Below, in pieces: positions 45,645 through 56,683 of a stretch of DNA of 64,000 bases. A model generated the notes under the pieces. That model ran no database searches and was not told the origin of the DNA. It saw nothing but the letters and a program-made list of their open reading frames with translations. The stretch lies in contig CM060979.1 in assembly GCA_030765065.1 (NCBI GenBank), positions 16,645,001 through 16,709,000 on the forward strand, in the 5' to 3' direction. A program made the translations under genes and the position numbers. Origin of the DNA: Deroplatys truncata (Eukaryota; Arthropoda; Insecta; Mantodea; Mantidae). Within the stretch, counting starts at the first letter, position 1. Every line of letters starts with the position of its first letter.

Positions 45645-46896
45645 CGAGGGCGGATCGAAAAACGCACAATAATTTTTTTTACAAAAAAGTTTAATAGTTA
45701 AAACAACAAAAACATCACAAACGAACTTACACTTTTGCCTACTTTTCGACATAGTCACCAAGTTTCTCAACACATTTCTCCCATCGTGATACCAGCTTCA
45801 ATATGTATAGCCATCTGCGGACTGCTGATTTCACTTCCCCATCTGTCGCAAAGCGTTGGCCGGCCAGGAATTTCTTCATGACACCAAACAGATAAAAGTC
45901 CGACGGTGCAAGGTCCGGATGGTGGATGCTGGAGCATCTCCCAACCAAATTTGGTGATTTTCTGACAAACAGTAGCAGCAACATGGGAGCGAGTATTGTC
46001 ATGAAGGATTTTGACATCGTCAGCATTCATGTTGTGGCGTTTGTCACGAAGGGCACGACGCAACTTCAAAGTTTTCATGTAGGCTGCAGCATTCACAGTG
46101 GTCCCGTGTTCAGCAAAGTCCACCAATACAACACCGTCACTTTCCTAGCAGATTGAGTCACTTTGAATTTTTCTTCACTGGGGAACCAACATGTTTCTAC
46201 TCCATACTTGCCTGCTTGGTTTCGGGCGTGTAGTGGTATGCCACGACTCATCACCAGTGACGATTCCTTTCAGAAATTCATGGCCCTTTTGCGGTGTACC
46301 GCGTTAGGTGATTCAAGCTCGTCATCATTCGTTGACCCTTGTGGTTGTCTGTCAGGTTCTTAGGCACCCAGCGAGCACTAACTTTACTAAATTTCAACGT
46401 GTCATGAACAATATCGTACACTGCACCATAAGAAATGTTCAACTGTTGCGATAAGGTTCGCAGTTGCACACACCGGTCGTTCAAATTTGCCGCCTCAATG
46501 CTTCTGACATTCTGCGGGGTTACTGGCCTCCCGGAGCATGGCGAATCACTAAGGTTTACACAGCTCTCTAGGAAGAATGCACACCACCAGGAGACATTGT
46601 TACGGTCCATACAATCCTCCCCATATACGCCACGCATGTTCCTGTGCATATCACTCGGTCTATGCCCTTTGGTCCACAAATATCGATCCACACCTCTGTT
46701 CCTTACACGTGGACGACAGTAACATGCACGCCATCTTTGTTAAGTAGTTCACGCTTCTCTCGCTGGAGCTGCGCATTAAACAAAAAATAGCCTGTGTAGA
46801 GAAAACTTCAAACTATATCTTGTGAAATTGCAACATTCCAGCTGCAATACTAAGGCAGAAAAAAATTATTGTGCGTTACTTTTCGATCCGCCCTCG
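45645..46896 (-). mobile_element. mariner element (family M1)
   Basis: Inverted repeats CGAGGGCGGATCGAAAAACG (left) and TACTTTTCGATCCGCCCTCG (right), TA at 45643-45644 and 46897-46898. 1252 bp, sister of 18155-19426. Confidence 0.92.
45739..46734 (-). pseudogene. mariner transposase remnant (M1)
   Basis: Includes VDRYLWTKGHRPSDMHRNMR, SGRPVTPQNVRSIEAANLND, the HTH LSQQLNISYGAVYDIVHDTL, and WVPKNLTDNHKGQRMM. Later come VDFAEHGTTVNAAAYMKTL, LHDNTRSHVA (middle Asp) and HHPDLAPSDFYLFG (third Asp); the C-terminus ends KLGDYVEK at 45739. It is less damaged than the 18-kb copy, with a few frame breaks. Confidence 0.88.
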
Positions 46897-47039
46897 TAGT
46901 GTTTAAATAGGACATGTATATAATTGCGAAATTGACAACTATAACATGTGTAACAACCCTAAATTATATATCAATGGATTAAAAAAGAACGGAAATTTCA
47001 ATACTGAACAAAAAAAATTTAATTGCCCTTAAGGGTAGA

Positions 47040-47415
47040 TTAAAAATTCTATCCCTAACTACAAGACGGAAACGGTCCAACTGGGCCAGAGGCTTCCCTC
47101 ATTAACGTCCACTTGAACCAAGGACACACTCCAGGACGTATGACAACGTCCAGGGCAGACGCCTGACGGGGGGCCAGAGAGTGAGAGACCAGTGTGGGTG
47201 ACCAGCCACACGGCCGGGATGAGAGCAAGGAAGTGGATGATCGATGCAGATCAGAGATGAATGATAAGAAAGGCGATGATGGAGCACCGGTGGAATGAAT
47301 TGGCGAGGGAACCCGGAGAAAACCCGCCCAGACGCCACTTTGTCCACGACAAATCCCACCCTGGGATTGAGCCTTGGCGAGAGGCGAACCACTCGGCCAC
47401 GGCGCCGCCAACAGT
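47040..47415 (-). repeat. tRNA-derived SINE (family S-D)
   Basis: The minus-strand head GGCGCCGTGGCCGAGTGGTT resembles a tRNA-Leu/Ser A-box region, with GGCTCAATCCCAGGG as B box, then body GGGCGGGTTTTCTCCGGG and CATTCATCTCTGATC. Only copy of this head in the window. Confidence 0.75.
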
Positions 47416-47654
47416 CCTATCCCACCAATGTTAAATATGCCAAATTCAAAACCCATTATCTCAGAAGCTATTCAAGATATTAGAACTGAAATTTTTACAC
47501 GATGTAGATGATACACTTTTATTCAATTAGTTTATTTATTTAGGAACATAGGATTATTTTATGAATTATACCATCTTTTGAGTAAAATTTATTAGCAATT
47601 ATTTTAAATAACATCAAAGTAGACTCCACAACAGTACATAGAAGTTATTTTTAA

Positions 47655-48165
47655 CGAGGTGGATGGTTCAGGCGGTAACGTCTGTGGCCCCCGTTCATGA
47701 GGTACCGGATTCAAATCCCGTGGGCTGAGTTGTTTTCGTGGGTTTCCTAAGTGAAAACGTAAATACCGTATTGGATATTTAATATCACAACCCAAAAAGT
47801 TCCACTTAAGTCTAAAAACAAAGTAAAACATGAAAAATAGATGGTAAAACGAATGCTCTGTCATCTATCTACAGACAATGAAAGCAGGTAGACTGGACGG
47901 TATCCTAATGCTATCTGCCCGGCAGGGTGGAAGTAGAGGTACAGTTGCTGTACACATGCCTCTGTGGACACCTGTCGAAGCTGCCATCTGCCGTCACAGA
48001 AGCAAGGTACATTTGTCTGTAGACAGATGACGGAGAAAGACGGTATGGTGCAGGGATGAGACCTAGAAGACTAATAGTCCGCCACAAGTTATCTCCTAAC
48101 AAGTCTGTCGCGATATGTTCACGTAGTTAAGGCGGCGTAAAATAATGCATAGAGAGAAAGAGAGG
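47655..48165 (+). repeat. tRNA-derived SINE (family S-C)
   Basis: GGTGGATGGTTCAGGCGGTA and GGATTCAAATCCCGTGGG head; body TCTGTGGACACCTGTCG, GGGATGAGACCTAGAAGAC, GTCGCGATATGTTCACGTAG. Copy of 22337-22745 with an extra 60-bp internal segment (about 47995-48040). Confidence 0.85.
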
Positions 48166-48174
48166 GAGAGTTGT

Positions 48175-48352
48175 TTTTATCATCCTGAAATTTAAACTTT
48201 TCCTTTTTGAGTTATGCTGTTCACACACACGGACCTTTATTCTAAAAATCCTTTTTTTTTATTCAGGGGGCCTCAAAACAGGTATTTCTGGTGAAATCTC
48301 AGCATGAAATTTTTTGTGGAATGCAGTACCTTCTCTATCTTGTATGTACGTG
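48175..48352 (-). repeat. HINE − end fragment
   Basis: TTTTTGAGTTATGCTGTTCA … GGCCTCAAAACAGGTATTTC … TGGAATGCAGTACCTTCTC; about the last 180 bp. Confidence 0.75.
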
Positions 48353-49529
48353 GTACTTAGGTAATTACACTTTTAGCAGCAAGGCTGTTTAGAAATAACT
48401 TAACTATTTTTAGTAAAAAGGGTAACAGCCATTGATACCCCGCTTGTATAAAGTAGGAGGTTATTCTCGTTATTGGTTTCATCCCACAAAAACTTTTCTA
48501 GTGCGCAGAAATAAAAGTTACAAAACTTGGCGGGGTGCTGTTATTTGTGATGCCTTCCGGTGGACGCCAGGTGCAGGTATATAAACCTGTTTCTGATAGC
48601 ATTCAATCATTCGTATTCAATAAATTGGTAGTCACACGCACCTGACTAGATCATCGATCTCTGAGCGGGCCGCAACATTTCTGAAAAGTATTTGAAACAG
48701 TTGGGCTAGGGGATTTTGATCGCGATGAGTCGCATTTTAAAAGTGAAGTATGGCTTTTGAGTTGGGCACTATCGTGGTCACGTAGAGAGGGACTGCTTCC
48801 AAGGACCGTAGGTTCGTTTCACACACTCACACACCGAGAGATAAGCCGGCATAACATGGCAAAGCTAATAAATTCCACCTCTGCTGCTCTAACAAAAGAA
48901 CCTCGGCCACAAAATGCGTGCAGGTCAGAAGGGTGGTGGCTGTTAGGGGGGAAAAAACCAAAATAAACCCCTGTTGTGGCCAGCATTTCGCTGTGCCAGC
49001 TTATCTTTGGAAAGGGGAACGGCCTTCCGAGACTGCAAATATGAACGTTAACATGCATCCATGTATCTATTCTAGGATTCGTATACCTTTCTGGAAAATC
49101 GTGAAAGAGGATGGAACGAGAGTTTTTATCACGCCGATGTAGAGCTCTCTGGCACGTCCTTTACTCCCGAGTTGCTTTGTGCCCTGCTCTCGGCTGCATA
49201 AAACAGACTTGTAATGGAATGGTTGCTACGCTTCCCTTCTTTAGCAATAATCACCAGCTCGGACTTTAGTGATTCTCTTCCCTGCAAGCGCAATTACATT
49301 AACTGTCTGTGATGCTTTCAAACACACACTTCCCTTGTTTTCTGCTGCTTTAGTTACTGATAACAGCTTATGTTAACTACGTTAAAACAATTATTATAAC
49401 TGTGCCCATTTTATATCCTTAACTGCACGTGCAGAAACGCTGTTGTGTACAGAGATTAGAGGTCTGCACGGGCCAAAATTATTAGGCCCGGTCCAGCCCG
49501 ACTAAACCGAGCCTGAGAATAGGTTATAG
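48353..49529. other. Non-repetitive stretch
   Basis: About 1.2 kb without a recognised element. Short open frames (48757-49142) have no familiar motif. Candidate unique intronic DNA. Confidence 0.35.
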
Positions 49530-51969
49530 TAGTAGCAGCAGTTGTATTTGTTAAGTACTTAGTATTACATTAATTGCATAAAACATGCAATCATGCTCTC
49601 TAGAAAAATACCTGGTCTGTATACGTGACTTGCAGACTCGACCAGAAAAAAAACTATTTTTATAATCACCACACTATATACATATAAAATAAAAAATACT
49701 CTGAATCACACACACTCACACACACAGGTCCTTAAGCACCACATATATTTAAAGAAAATTTACATAAACACCTTATCTCTTAGTACCTACACGTAGTTCC
49801 ATTAAGTACAATGTATGTGTCCAAGCTTGGAGAGTTTTGATTGTTTAGAATCAAGTCCCAGCATGCTGTCCTCCGTCCGTTGGAAACCAAAAATACTTTC
49901 GGTAATAACTTTTACTTTCTCTACTACGTATAGTAAGTAGGGGAAGTATTGTATTCCACCCAAAAATTCGATACCCAGATTTCACCGGAAATACATATTT
50001 TGAGACCCCCTGAATCCAAAAAAAGTATTTTTGGAAACATGTCCGTGTGTGTGTCTGTGAACAGCATAACTCAGAAACGAACAGTCGGATAAACACCAAA
50101 CTTGGTATTTAGATTCAGTATCTTCCAGAGATGCGACGAGAAGGTTTTCAAGAAAATCCCCCCACCCCAGATTACCCTTTACATGGAACATTTTTCGAAA
50201 ATTTTAATTTTCTCAAAAATGGCTCTAACGATTTTGATTAAAGTATCGTATGTTTAAGATATTTTCATGATAAATGAAATGTATATCTCGAATTTTCTGG
50301 GAATGTCTTCGAAAGTATTTTTCGTTGTGAACGACTTTTGCATAACTTAAACCATAAGAGAAAGACAAAATTTTACTACACAAAAAATGTAGATCGCCTT
50401 AAAATACACAATTTATGTCATATACATTTTTTTTCTTTGTTGAGTGAACCGATTTCGAGATATTGCTTGTTATTCCCTTAAATTTTCCAAAACTTATACT
50501 TTTTCTCAAATTCGTTATTCATTTTTACTTTCTCTACTACGTATAGTAAGTAGGGGAAGTATTGCATTCCACCCAAAAATTCGATACCGAGATTTCAGCG
50601 GAAATACATGTTTTGAGACCTCCTGAATCCAAAAAAAGCATTTTTGGAAACATGTCCGTGTGTGTGTCTGTGTATGTGTGTGTGTCTGTGTGTCTGTGTG
50701 TGTGTGTCTGTGAACAGCATAACTCAAAAACGAACAGTCGGATAAACACCAAACTTGGTATTTAGGTTCAGAATCTTCCAGGGATGCGACACGAAGGTTT
50801 TCAAGAAAATCCCCCCACCCCAGACTACCCTTTACATGGAACATTTTTCGAAAATTTTAATTTTCTCAAAAATGGCTCTAACGATTTTGATGAAAATATC
50901 ATATGTTTAAGATAATGTCATGAGAAATGAAATGTATATCTCGAATTTTCTGGGAATGTCTCCAAAAGTATTCTTCACTGTGAACGACTTTTGCATAACT
51001 GGTAAACCGTAAGAGATAGACAGAATTTTACTACACAAAAAATGTAGATCGCGTTAAAATACACAACTTATGTCATATACATTTCTTTTGTTGAGTGAAC
51101 CGTTTTCGAGATATTGCTTGTTATTTCCTTAAATATTTCAATACTTATACTTTTTCTCAAATTCGTTATTCATTTTTTTTATGTCCTGGACATGCAAAGT
51201 GAATGAAATGCGCCACATAGCAACCAGCGTTAAAATATTTGACTATCGCTTATAACCTACCATATTCCCCTTGCATCTACAAGAAAATTACCAATAAGAT
51301 TGACATCTCGATATCTCGATTAACATGAAGCATATGGAGAATAGGCGTTTGTAAAATAGAAGAGTAAAGAAAGTCATGTGAGTGTAACACATCAGATTTT
51401 TATTATGTCCTGGACATGCAAAGAGAATGGAATACTCCACATACCAACCAGCTCGTAAAATATTTGACTATCGCTTAAAGCCTACCAATTCCCCTTGCAA
51501 GTACAAGAAAATTAGCAATAAGATTAACATCTCGATTAACATGAAGCATATGGAGAATAAAGGTTTGTAAAAATAATTTGTACAAGAGCAGAGAAAGTCA
51601 TGTGAGTGTAACACATCAGATTTTTTCCTTATACTCTCCGTTTGCACGCATGCTGCCAAAATATGCGTCCAGTCTTCTTGTTCCCCGCATAATGGGCAAA
51701 TCCTCCTGCCATCATCATCAACAATCTTGCGAGCTTTCCACTCCCCCAACCTAAGCCATGCTATTCCCGTCCTCTGTTTTATACCCAATTCCAAAATATA
51801 TGTTTCCTTACCCCACCTAGTTTTTATTTCATTGTGTAGTTCCAATGTTGACCTTTGTTTACATTCAGATTCTATTTTCTGCCTGTTTATATCACATAGT
51901 CGTCTTTGGCTTTTTTCACGGCACTGTGTGCATTTTCATTACCCCTTTGCCAGATATCGTTTAAGCCAA
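49530..51969 (-). mobile_element. LINE copy split by a HINE dimer
   Basis: 49530-49910 is the 3' UTR (TTAGTATTACATTAATTGCA, CTCTAGAAAAATACCTGGTC) and the region matching 35590-35640. 51621-51969 resumes with the zinc-knuckle frame CPLCGEQEDWTHILAAC and KTRWGKETYILELGIKQRTG. Compared with the intact LINE at 35636 (AAATAGTTTTTTCC) the HINE sits exactly in the T-run. Confidence 0.88.
49914..51620 (+). repeat. HINE dimer with complete outer ends
   Basis: Outer copy 49914-50526 and 51397-51620; inner copy 50527-51396. The inner copy begins in the outer's internal T-run (TTATTCATTTTT) and the outer continues after it at TATTATGTCCTGGACATGC. It gives exact ends for both. Confidence 0.93.
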
Positions 51970-51974
51970 GTAAA

Positions 51975-52490
51975 CATACTGAAGAACAGAAGAACCGGGG
52001 CAGAGAACGGCTCGAAGGCCATCCGACCCCTTATGCTCCTACTGGGACCACCAGGAGAGATCGGGGGTAGACACCCGAAGGATACCAAATCAGGATGACG
52101 ACGGGCGCAAGTACGGATGGTGTCCCAAAGTTTTAAGCTTGAATACCTCGAACACCGCACAAAATCACCCGGAGGCGGGTCTTAATAGAGCTGTCCCTGG
52201 AACGACGCCAGGAAGAAATCTCCACAGAGCGCACAGACACCGCCCAGCCCCAACACGCCGAACACCGTCACCTGGTTCTGCAACCCTGAGACAGATGACA
52301 AGGAAAATGCTGGGTACTGGAAATGAGAAGGAGAGTCGTGGTAGAAGATGAACCACCCCAGTATTCGCCTACCGACCCATAAAAACTACGAAAAAACCCA
52401 TGGTTCAGAGTGGACGGTCGCCGGGGATCGAACTCAGGACCTCCGTTCTCGCTCGTTGAGAATAGTTTATACTGTACCACCCGGTCTGGG
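51975..52490 (-). repeat. tRNA-derived SINE with long body (S-A)
   Basis: Minus-strand head near 52425-52490 (GGTGGTACAGTATAAAC…GAGGTCCTGAGTTCGATCCC) and body GGTAGGCGAATACTGGGG, GCAGAACCAGGTGACGGTGT to about 51975. Confidence 0.78.
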
Positions 52491-52813
52491 CCCGATTGTC
52501 TAATTTTATTTTAAATACAATTATTCTTCAGCTATTAACCACTATTATTCCAAGAAACGCTTCTGCCCACGGTGCTAAGCAATTCGAGCTGGATTTCTGG
52601 TACCGGCATAGAGATCTTTTCCACTGCTGGGAGGCGTGGTAAGGGATGCACTTAGGTCCTTGAGACCACTTGAGCTTTTTTACAGAAATAGTGACGGCTG
52701 ATCTCCTGGAATCCACATGTAGTAAGCAACATGTTGATGGCACACTGACTTATTGACCACCTGCCGCCCTTATTACGAACGTTTATTTATTATTGCTAGT
52801 ATTAATTACTATG
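52491..52813. other. Unassigned stretch
   Basis: No feature recognised between the SINE and the next transposon. Confidence 0.35.
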
Positions 52814-52815
52814 TA

Positions 52816-54181
52816 ACGGAAGAGCCAAGAAACTACGAACCAGCTGCACGGTGTTTTTCCACTGGGCGTGTGGAAACATGATAACGCACTGCTGCTATAA
52901 ACAAGGTCACGCTGTTGACGTGGTTTTGCTCTGCAGTGTGAAGTGCAGTATTGAGTTGACGGTGATGTGATGTGGTTCAGTTATTACGAGTTATTTATTA
53001 TGACTCAGTATATGTTTCCTACTGCACAGCGTGTATTTATTTATGATTCGTATGTGTTAACTCGGTCAGCTCGCCAAGTGAAAGTACGATTTGCAGAATG
53101 ATTTGCAGGTGTAAAAGTTGCAGGCCATACAACAATCCATGAACTTTGCAATAAATTTCAGACCACAGGAAGTGTTCAGGCTAAGAAATCTAAAAACGGC
53201 GTACTGTTCTTACCAAAGAAACATTAGGCGACATCGGTCATCGTTTGGAGAATTCCTCCCAAAAATCACTTTGGCGTCTTTAACAAAACGGGCCGGCATT
53301 TCTTATGGCTCTGCGCGAAGAGTTACCAAATTGCTGAAGTTAAAACCATACAAAATAACCGTGGCACATGCTCTTCAACCAGGTGATACTGTAATTAGAC
53401 GTACATCTTGTGAGTGGAGTCTCAATAGTGTACACAATGGCGAAACAGACCATATTTAATATTTTTCACGGACGAGGCTTGGTTCCACCTTCATGGATAT
53501 GTGTGTACACAAAATAATTGTTATTGGAGCTCTGACAAACCTAATATTGTTCATGAAGTATCCCATCATGACGAAAAAATTGGTGTATGCTGCGCCATGA
53601 GCGGAGAAAGAGTTACAGGGCCAATTTTTTTCGAGTCAACAGTTGACGACCGTACATACGTGAATACAATTTTGCCCAACAGACGGGAAGCATGATTTTG
53701 CCTTTTTTCAACAAGACTCTGCAACAGCTCATACGGCCAATATTTCGATGAGAACAATTGAAAGTGTGTTTGAGACAGAATTATTAGTAGATATTTGTGG
53801 TCCTCTCGGTCTCCTGACCTAATCCCCTGCGATTACTATCTCTGGAGTAACTTAAAACATGAAGTGTACAAGACAAACCCACACACCCTGGAAGAATTAA
53901 AACAATATATCGGCCAGGAGAGTGCCAGCATTTCTCAACGTGAACTACGGCGAGTGATGGATAGTTTCCTAAAGAGGTGCCAAAATGTATGGACAGCGAC
54001 GGTGACCAGTTTCATCATTTCCTTTCATAAAGTTGGCAAGTAAAGCCTTTAAAAGTAGTTTTTAAAACGTTGTATTGTTTCATCCGCGCCTTTCTATGAT
54101 AGCAGCAGACGGCAACGAGCGCTGAGGATGCGGACAGGAAAAACACCGTGCAGGCGGTTCGGAGTCTTTTGACTCTCTCTG
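52816..54181 (+). mobile_element. mariner-like element (family M3)
   Basis: Imperfect inverted repeats whose inner part is exact: CTGCACGGTGTTTTTCC at 52844-52860 and GGAAAAACACCGTGCAG at 54137-54153. TA flanks at about 52814-52815 and 54182-54183. About 1.37 kb with one decayed transposase gene. It ends about 540 bp from the semaphorin exon. Confidence 0.82.
53000..54043 (+). pseudogene. Transposase remnant of the TDEAWF mariner-like type
   Basis: Starts MTQYMFPTAQRVFIYDSYVL; HTH part TTIHELCNKFQTTGSVQ. Catalytic start FFTDEAWFHLHGYVCTQNN; then PNIVHEVSHHDEKIGVCCAM and ERVTGPIFFESTVDDRTYV. The middle Asp block is recognisable only as QQDSATAHTA-like in another frame (about 53715). The third is WSSRSPDLIPCDYYLWSNLK, and the end is SQRELRRVMDSFLKRCQ. 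I recall close relatives (TDEAWFHLSGYVNSQN…RSPDLNPCDFYLWG) as very common in insects. Several frame breaks. Confidence 0.85.
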
Positions 54182-54269
54182 TACATGTGTGCTTTGTGTG
54201 AAAATTGTGCTCTTCCGGGCTTCTGAACATCGCAGGCCAAAAATATGTGATCGGTTAATCTTTATGGTC

Positions 54270-54400
54270 CTTATTTTCCCTTTACATTGAAAAGTTTTGT
54301 TATTTTTGAGTTTATAAAGAATGGCGCTAATGATCTTGATTAAATATCATATGTTTCAGATATTTACCTGGCAAATAAAATGCATACGTTGAATATGATA
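54270..54400 (+). repeat. HINE middle fragment
   Basis: CCCTTTACATTGAAAAG…GATCTTGATTAAATATCATATG…CAAATAAAATGCATACGTTG follows family order. Confidence 0.65.
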
Positions 54401-54717
54401 GCTGTTTTTGTTTGTTTTCATATTTATTTTCTGGACCGAGCCCGGCCCCCTGGTAAGGCAGGGCAAGGCCTAGGCTTGGCCCGAGCCGTGCAGACCACTA
54501 ACACAGAATACAAGGTTGCGGCGGGTCCCTCCGTAGGTCCGTACCTTTACCTATGTTGCGTAACTGGATTTAAATTGCAGGATTATTTTTATCATTCGCT
54601 TAACCTTTAAGGAAATTCCTGACAGCAAGCAGTTTTTGTTGATGTATAACACATAGGTGGTGATTTGGCCATGTGCAGAAGCTATATTTCACAGGAAATA
54701 ACGAAATGCGTACTCAC
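54401..54717. other. Intronic stretch 3' of the semaphorin exon
   Basis: Apart from the donor-side intron bases, no feature seen. GC-richer 54440-54550 has no recognised content. Confidence 0.4.
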
Positions 54718-54806
54718 CTTCCCACAATTGATGTATTCCACAGCTGTTTCTCGGAAGAAGAAGTACACGAAGTCTCCTTGCGTCATCGAGCTCACGAAGT
54801 TCGGTG
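54718..54806 (-). CDS. Internal exon of a class 1 semaphorin gene (sema domain)
   Basis: Read on the minus strand, a pyrimidine-rich acceptor ending TTTCAG precedes 89 bp of open sequence, followed by a strong donor AAG|GTGAGTA. The exon is 2 nt plus 29 codons: it starts by completing a split alanine codon (G|CA) and ends in phase 0. The peptide begins PNFVSSMTQGDF and ends FFFRETAVEYINCGK, matching from memory the sema-domain stretch 'NAPNFV…FFFFRETAVEYINCGKAIYSRVARVCK' of insect semaphorin 1. Semaphorins are axon-guidance ligands and receptors; class 1 members are transmembrane and bind plexins through the seven-bladed sema propeller. Both flanks are intronic. I searched for the preceding and following exons (…YRGPLRTE…, …YSRVARVCK…) and did not see them, so introns are long on both sides. 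Semaphorin identity is firm; Sema1a versus Sema1b is not resolved. Confidence 0.9.
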
Positions 54807-55296
54807 CTGAAACACAACCAAAAACAGTAAAATTACACAATGACTGTATTTTCAAGAAACAAGCGCTTGCAAGCAGGAAATTCTGACAAATGACACCAAG
54901 CCATAAACCAGACGTATAGTCAGATAACGCCCAGACCAAATCGCATGTTTCACGCAAAAATGTGCTGCATTTACTCGCATGCAACAGCTGCTAACTGCGG
55001 ACAGAGCTTTACACTTTCTCTACCACATACCTAGTATACCACAAAATAGTAATATCGACATTTCACCAGAAATACATGTTTTGAGACCCACTGAATACAA
55101 AATAAAAAACATTTTTAAAGAAAGCTCCGTGGTGAGTGTGTAAACAGTATACCTTAAAAACGAAAAGTCGGTGAAATACCAAACACGAAGATTGCAAAGA
55201 AACTGCCCCACCCCAAACTATCCTTTAGATGGCAACATTTTCGTTATTTTTTATTTTCTCAAAAATGCCTCCAAAAATTCTGATTAAATTACCACA

Positions 55297-56405
55297 CACT
55301 ATCTCCGTGATCGAGTGATCAATGAGGTGACTTCTCCAACGGAAATCGCGAGTTCGATTCCTGCCGGGTGGGATTTTTTCTATAATTAGGATTATTCCCT
55401 ATGCTCTTAAGTGTCTGGAATTGTGGATGTAAGAGTTGAGGCAGTATTTTTAACACTTAAATAATTTCAGTCTAATTATATAATATATAAATTCAATAAC
55501 AGTCCGCCTTAAAGCAATATGTGTGTGTAACAAGATATAAAAGGTGTATATTACAGTCATTGCATATGCTTATATTATTGTATACATGTGTAATAATGTT
55601 ATGTGAATGTATTACGTAGTTTAATGTGTGAGAAAAATAGGTTAAAAGTTTCAAACAATGAGGTAACCTTGAGGCAATAATGAATTAGAACGTTTAAATA
55701 CTACTGGTAATTCTTGGAGCAACAATAATGTAATTTTTGTGACAGTTTATAAAATAACCAGTCAACAACCAGAAAAAAGCTTAAGTTAAGTGAAGGTATT
55801 CTATTGGACTAGGATTAACCAATCAGAAACTAAAATGGAGTAAAATTTACAAATTCAGAAGTCAGTTGCTTGTAGACAGCGTTTATAACCGGACGCATGA
55901 CGCATATCAGTGAAGTGTTATTTAAATCGTGTTCAAGCATTAATAAATGGAGTGAAGTAAAATTATAATGTGTGTAAGCCTACATTCTTCAGTCGCACCA
56001 CAACCCTGCTAAGACATTCATGTCTCTAAAAAATATAAATACTGACGCAGTCGAGGCAAACATAAATATATATAATTTTTAAAGAAACAGTCAAAATTAC
56101 AAAGTTAATATTTTTTTAAAAGATTTTTTGGGGCAAAGGCCACCGGAAAGTACATTTGGGGCGAAGGCTACCGGAAACATTTTACCATACACAGTTGCAA
56201 CTACTTCAAATTCGGCTCCCCAACAGTCGCAATACAATACAACACCTAAAACAAACCTTCTTCAGAGTGAATATGAGTGTGAAAATAAGTTTAAAACGAC
56301 GAAAACCTAAAAGTTCAAGAGTAAAAAACCAAATGTTTCAAGAGCCCCCCAGCAGTTATAGGAGATTATATAAATGAACAAACAAGCAAGCAAAGAAACA
56401 AAAAA
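55297..56405 (+). repeat. SINE-like insert split by an LTR
   Basis: 55300-55436 has CTCCGTGATCGAGTGATCAA (A-box-like) and GCGAGTTCGATTCCTGCC (B box). After the LTR it continues at 56265 (GAGTGAATATGAGTGTG) to an A-rich tail near 56395-56410. TACCAC occurs at both outer borders (about 55291 and 56414) as a probable target duplication. Confidence 0.6.
55437..56264 (+). mobile_element. Solo LTR, LTR-retrotransposon fossil (family L1)
   Basis: TGAGGCAGTATTTTTAACAC … CAAACCTTCTTCA, 828 bp, with GAGT on both sides (55433-55436, 56265-56268). CCAAT-type boxes near 55800-55825, TTAATAAATG near 55940, CGAGGCAAACA near 56053, and two GGGGC(A/G)AAGGC(C/T)ACCGG repeats at 56130-56177. No internal genes. 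Confidence 0.88.
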
Positions 56406-56683
56406 AAATTGTGTACCACTAAGATTTAATATATTTGCATGGCAAAACAGAAGCATTTCTTGTATTTTCTTGAATGGCCTGTGAAGTCCTCCTGAATAAT
56501 TCTGTGTAATTAGTAAACTATAAGAGATAGAAAAAATCTTACTTCACAACAAGTGTAGATCTCGTTAAAGGACACATTTTATGTCATATATATTTCCTTG
56601 GGGTTAACTATTTTCAAGGTGTTCTTTGTTATTAGTTTGAATTTTCAAATACTTATACTTTTCACAACTGGGAAGTCATTTTT

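Larger units (their letters stand above)
55010..56683 (+). repeat. HINE + copy split by a SINE-like insert and an LTR
   Basis: 55010-55296 carries the 5' blocks (ACTTTCTCTACCACATACC, TTTGAGACCCACTGAATAC, CCAAACTATCCTTTAGATGG). It resumes near 56410 (AAGATTTAATATATTTGC) and continues to the internal T-run at 56683, where another copy begins. Confidence 0.78.

Noticed and set aside
47055-47456. Minus-strand 133-aa frame
   Set aside because: Covers a tRNA-derived SINE from its head through its body; not a protein gene.
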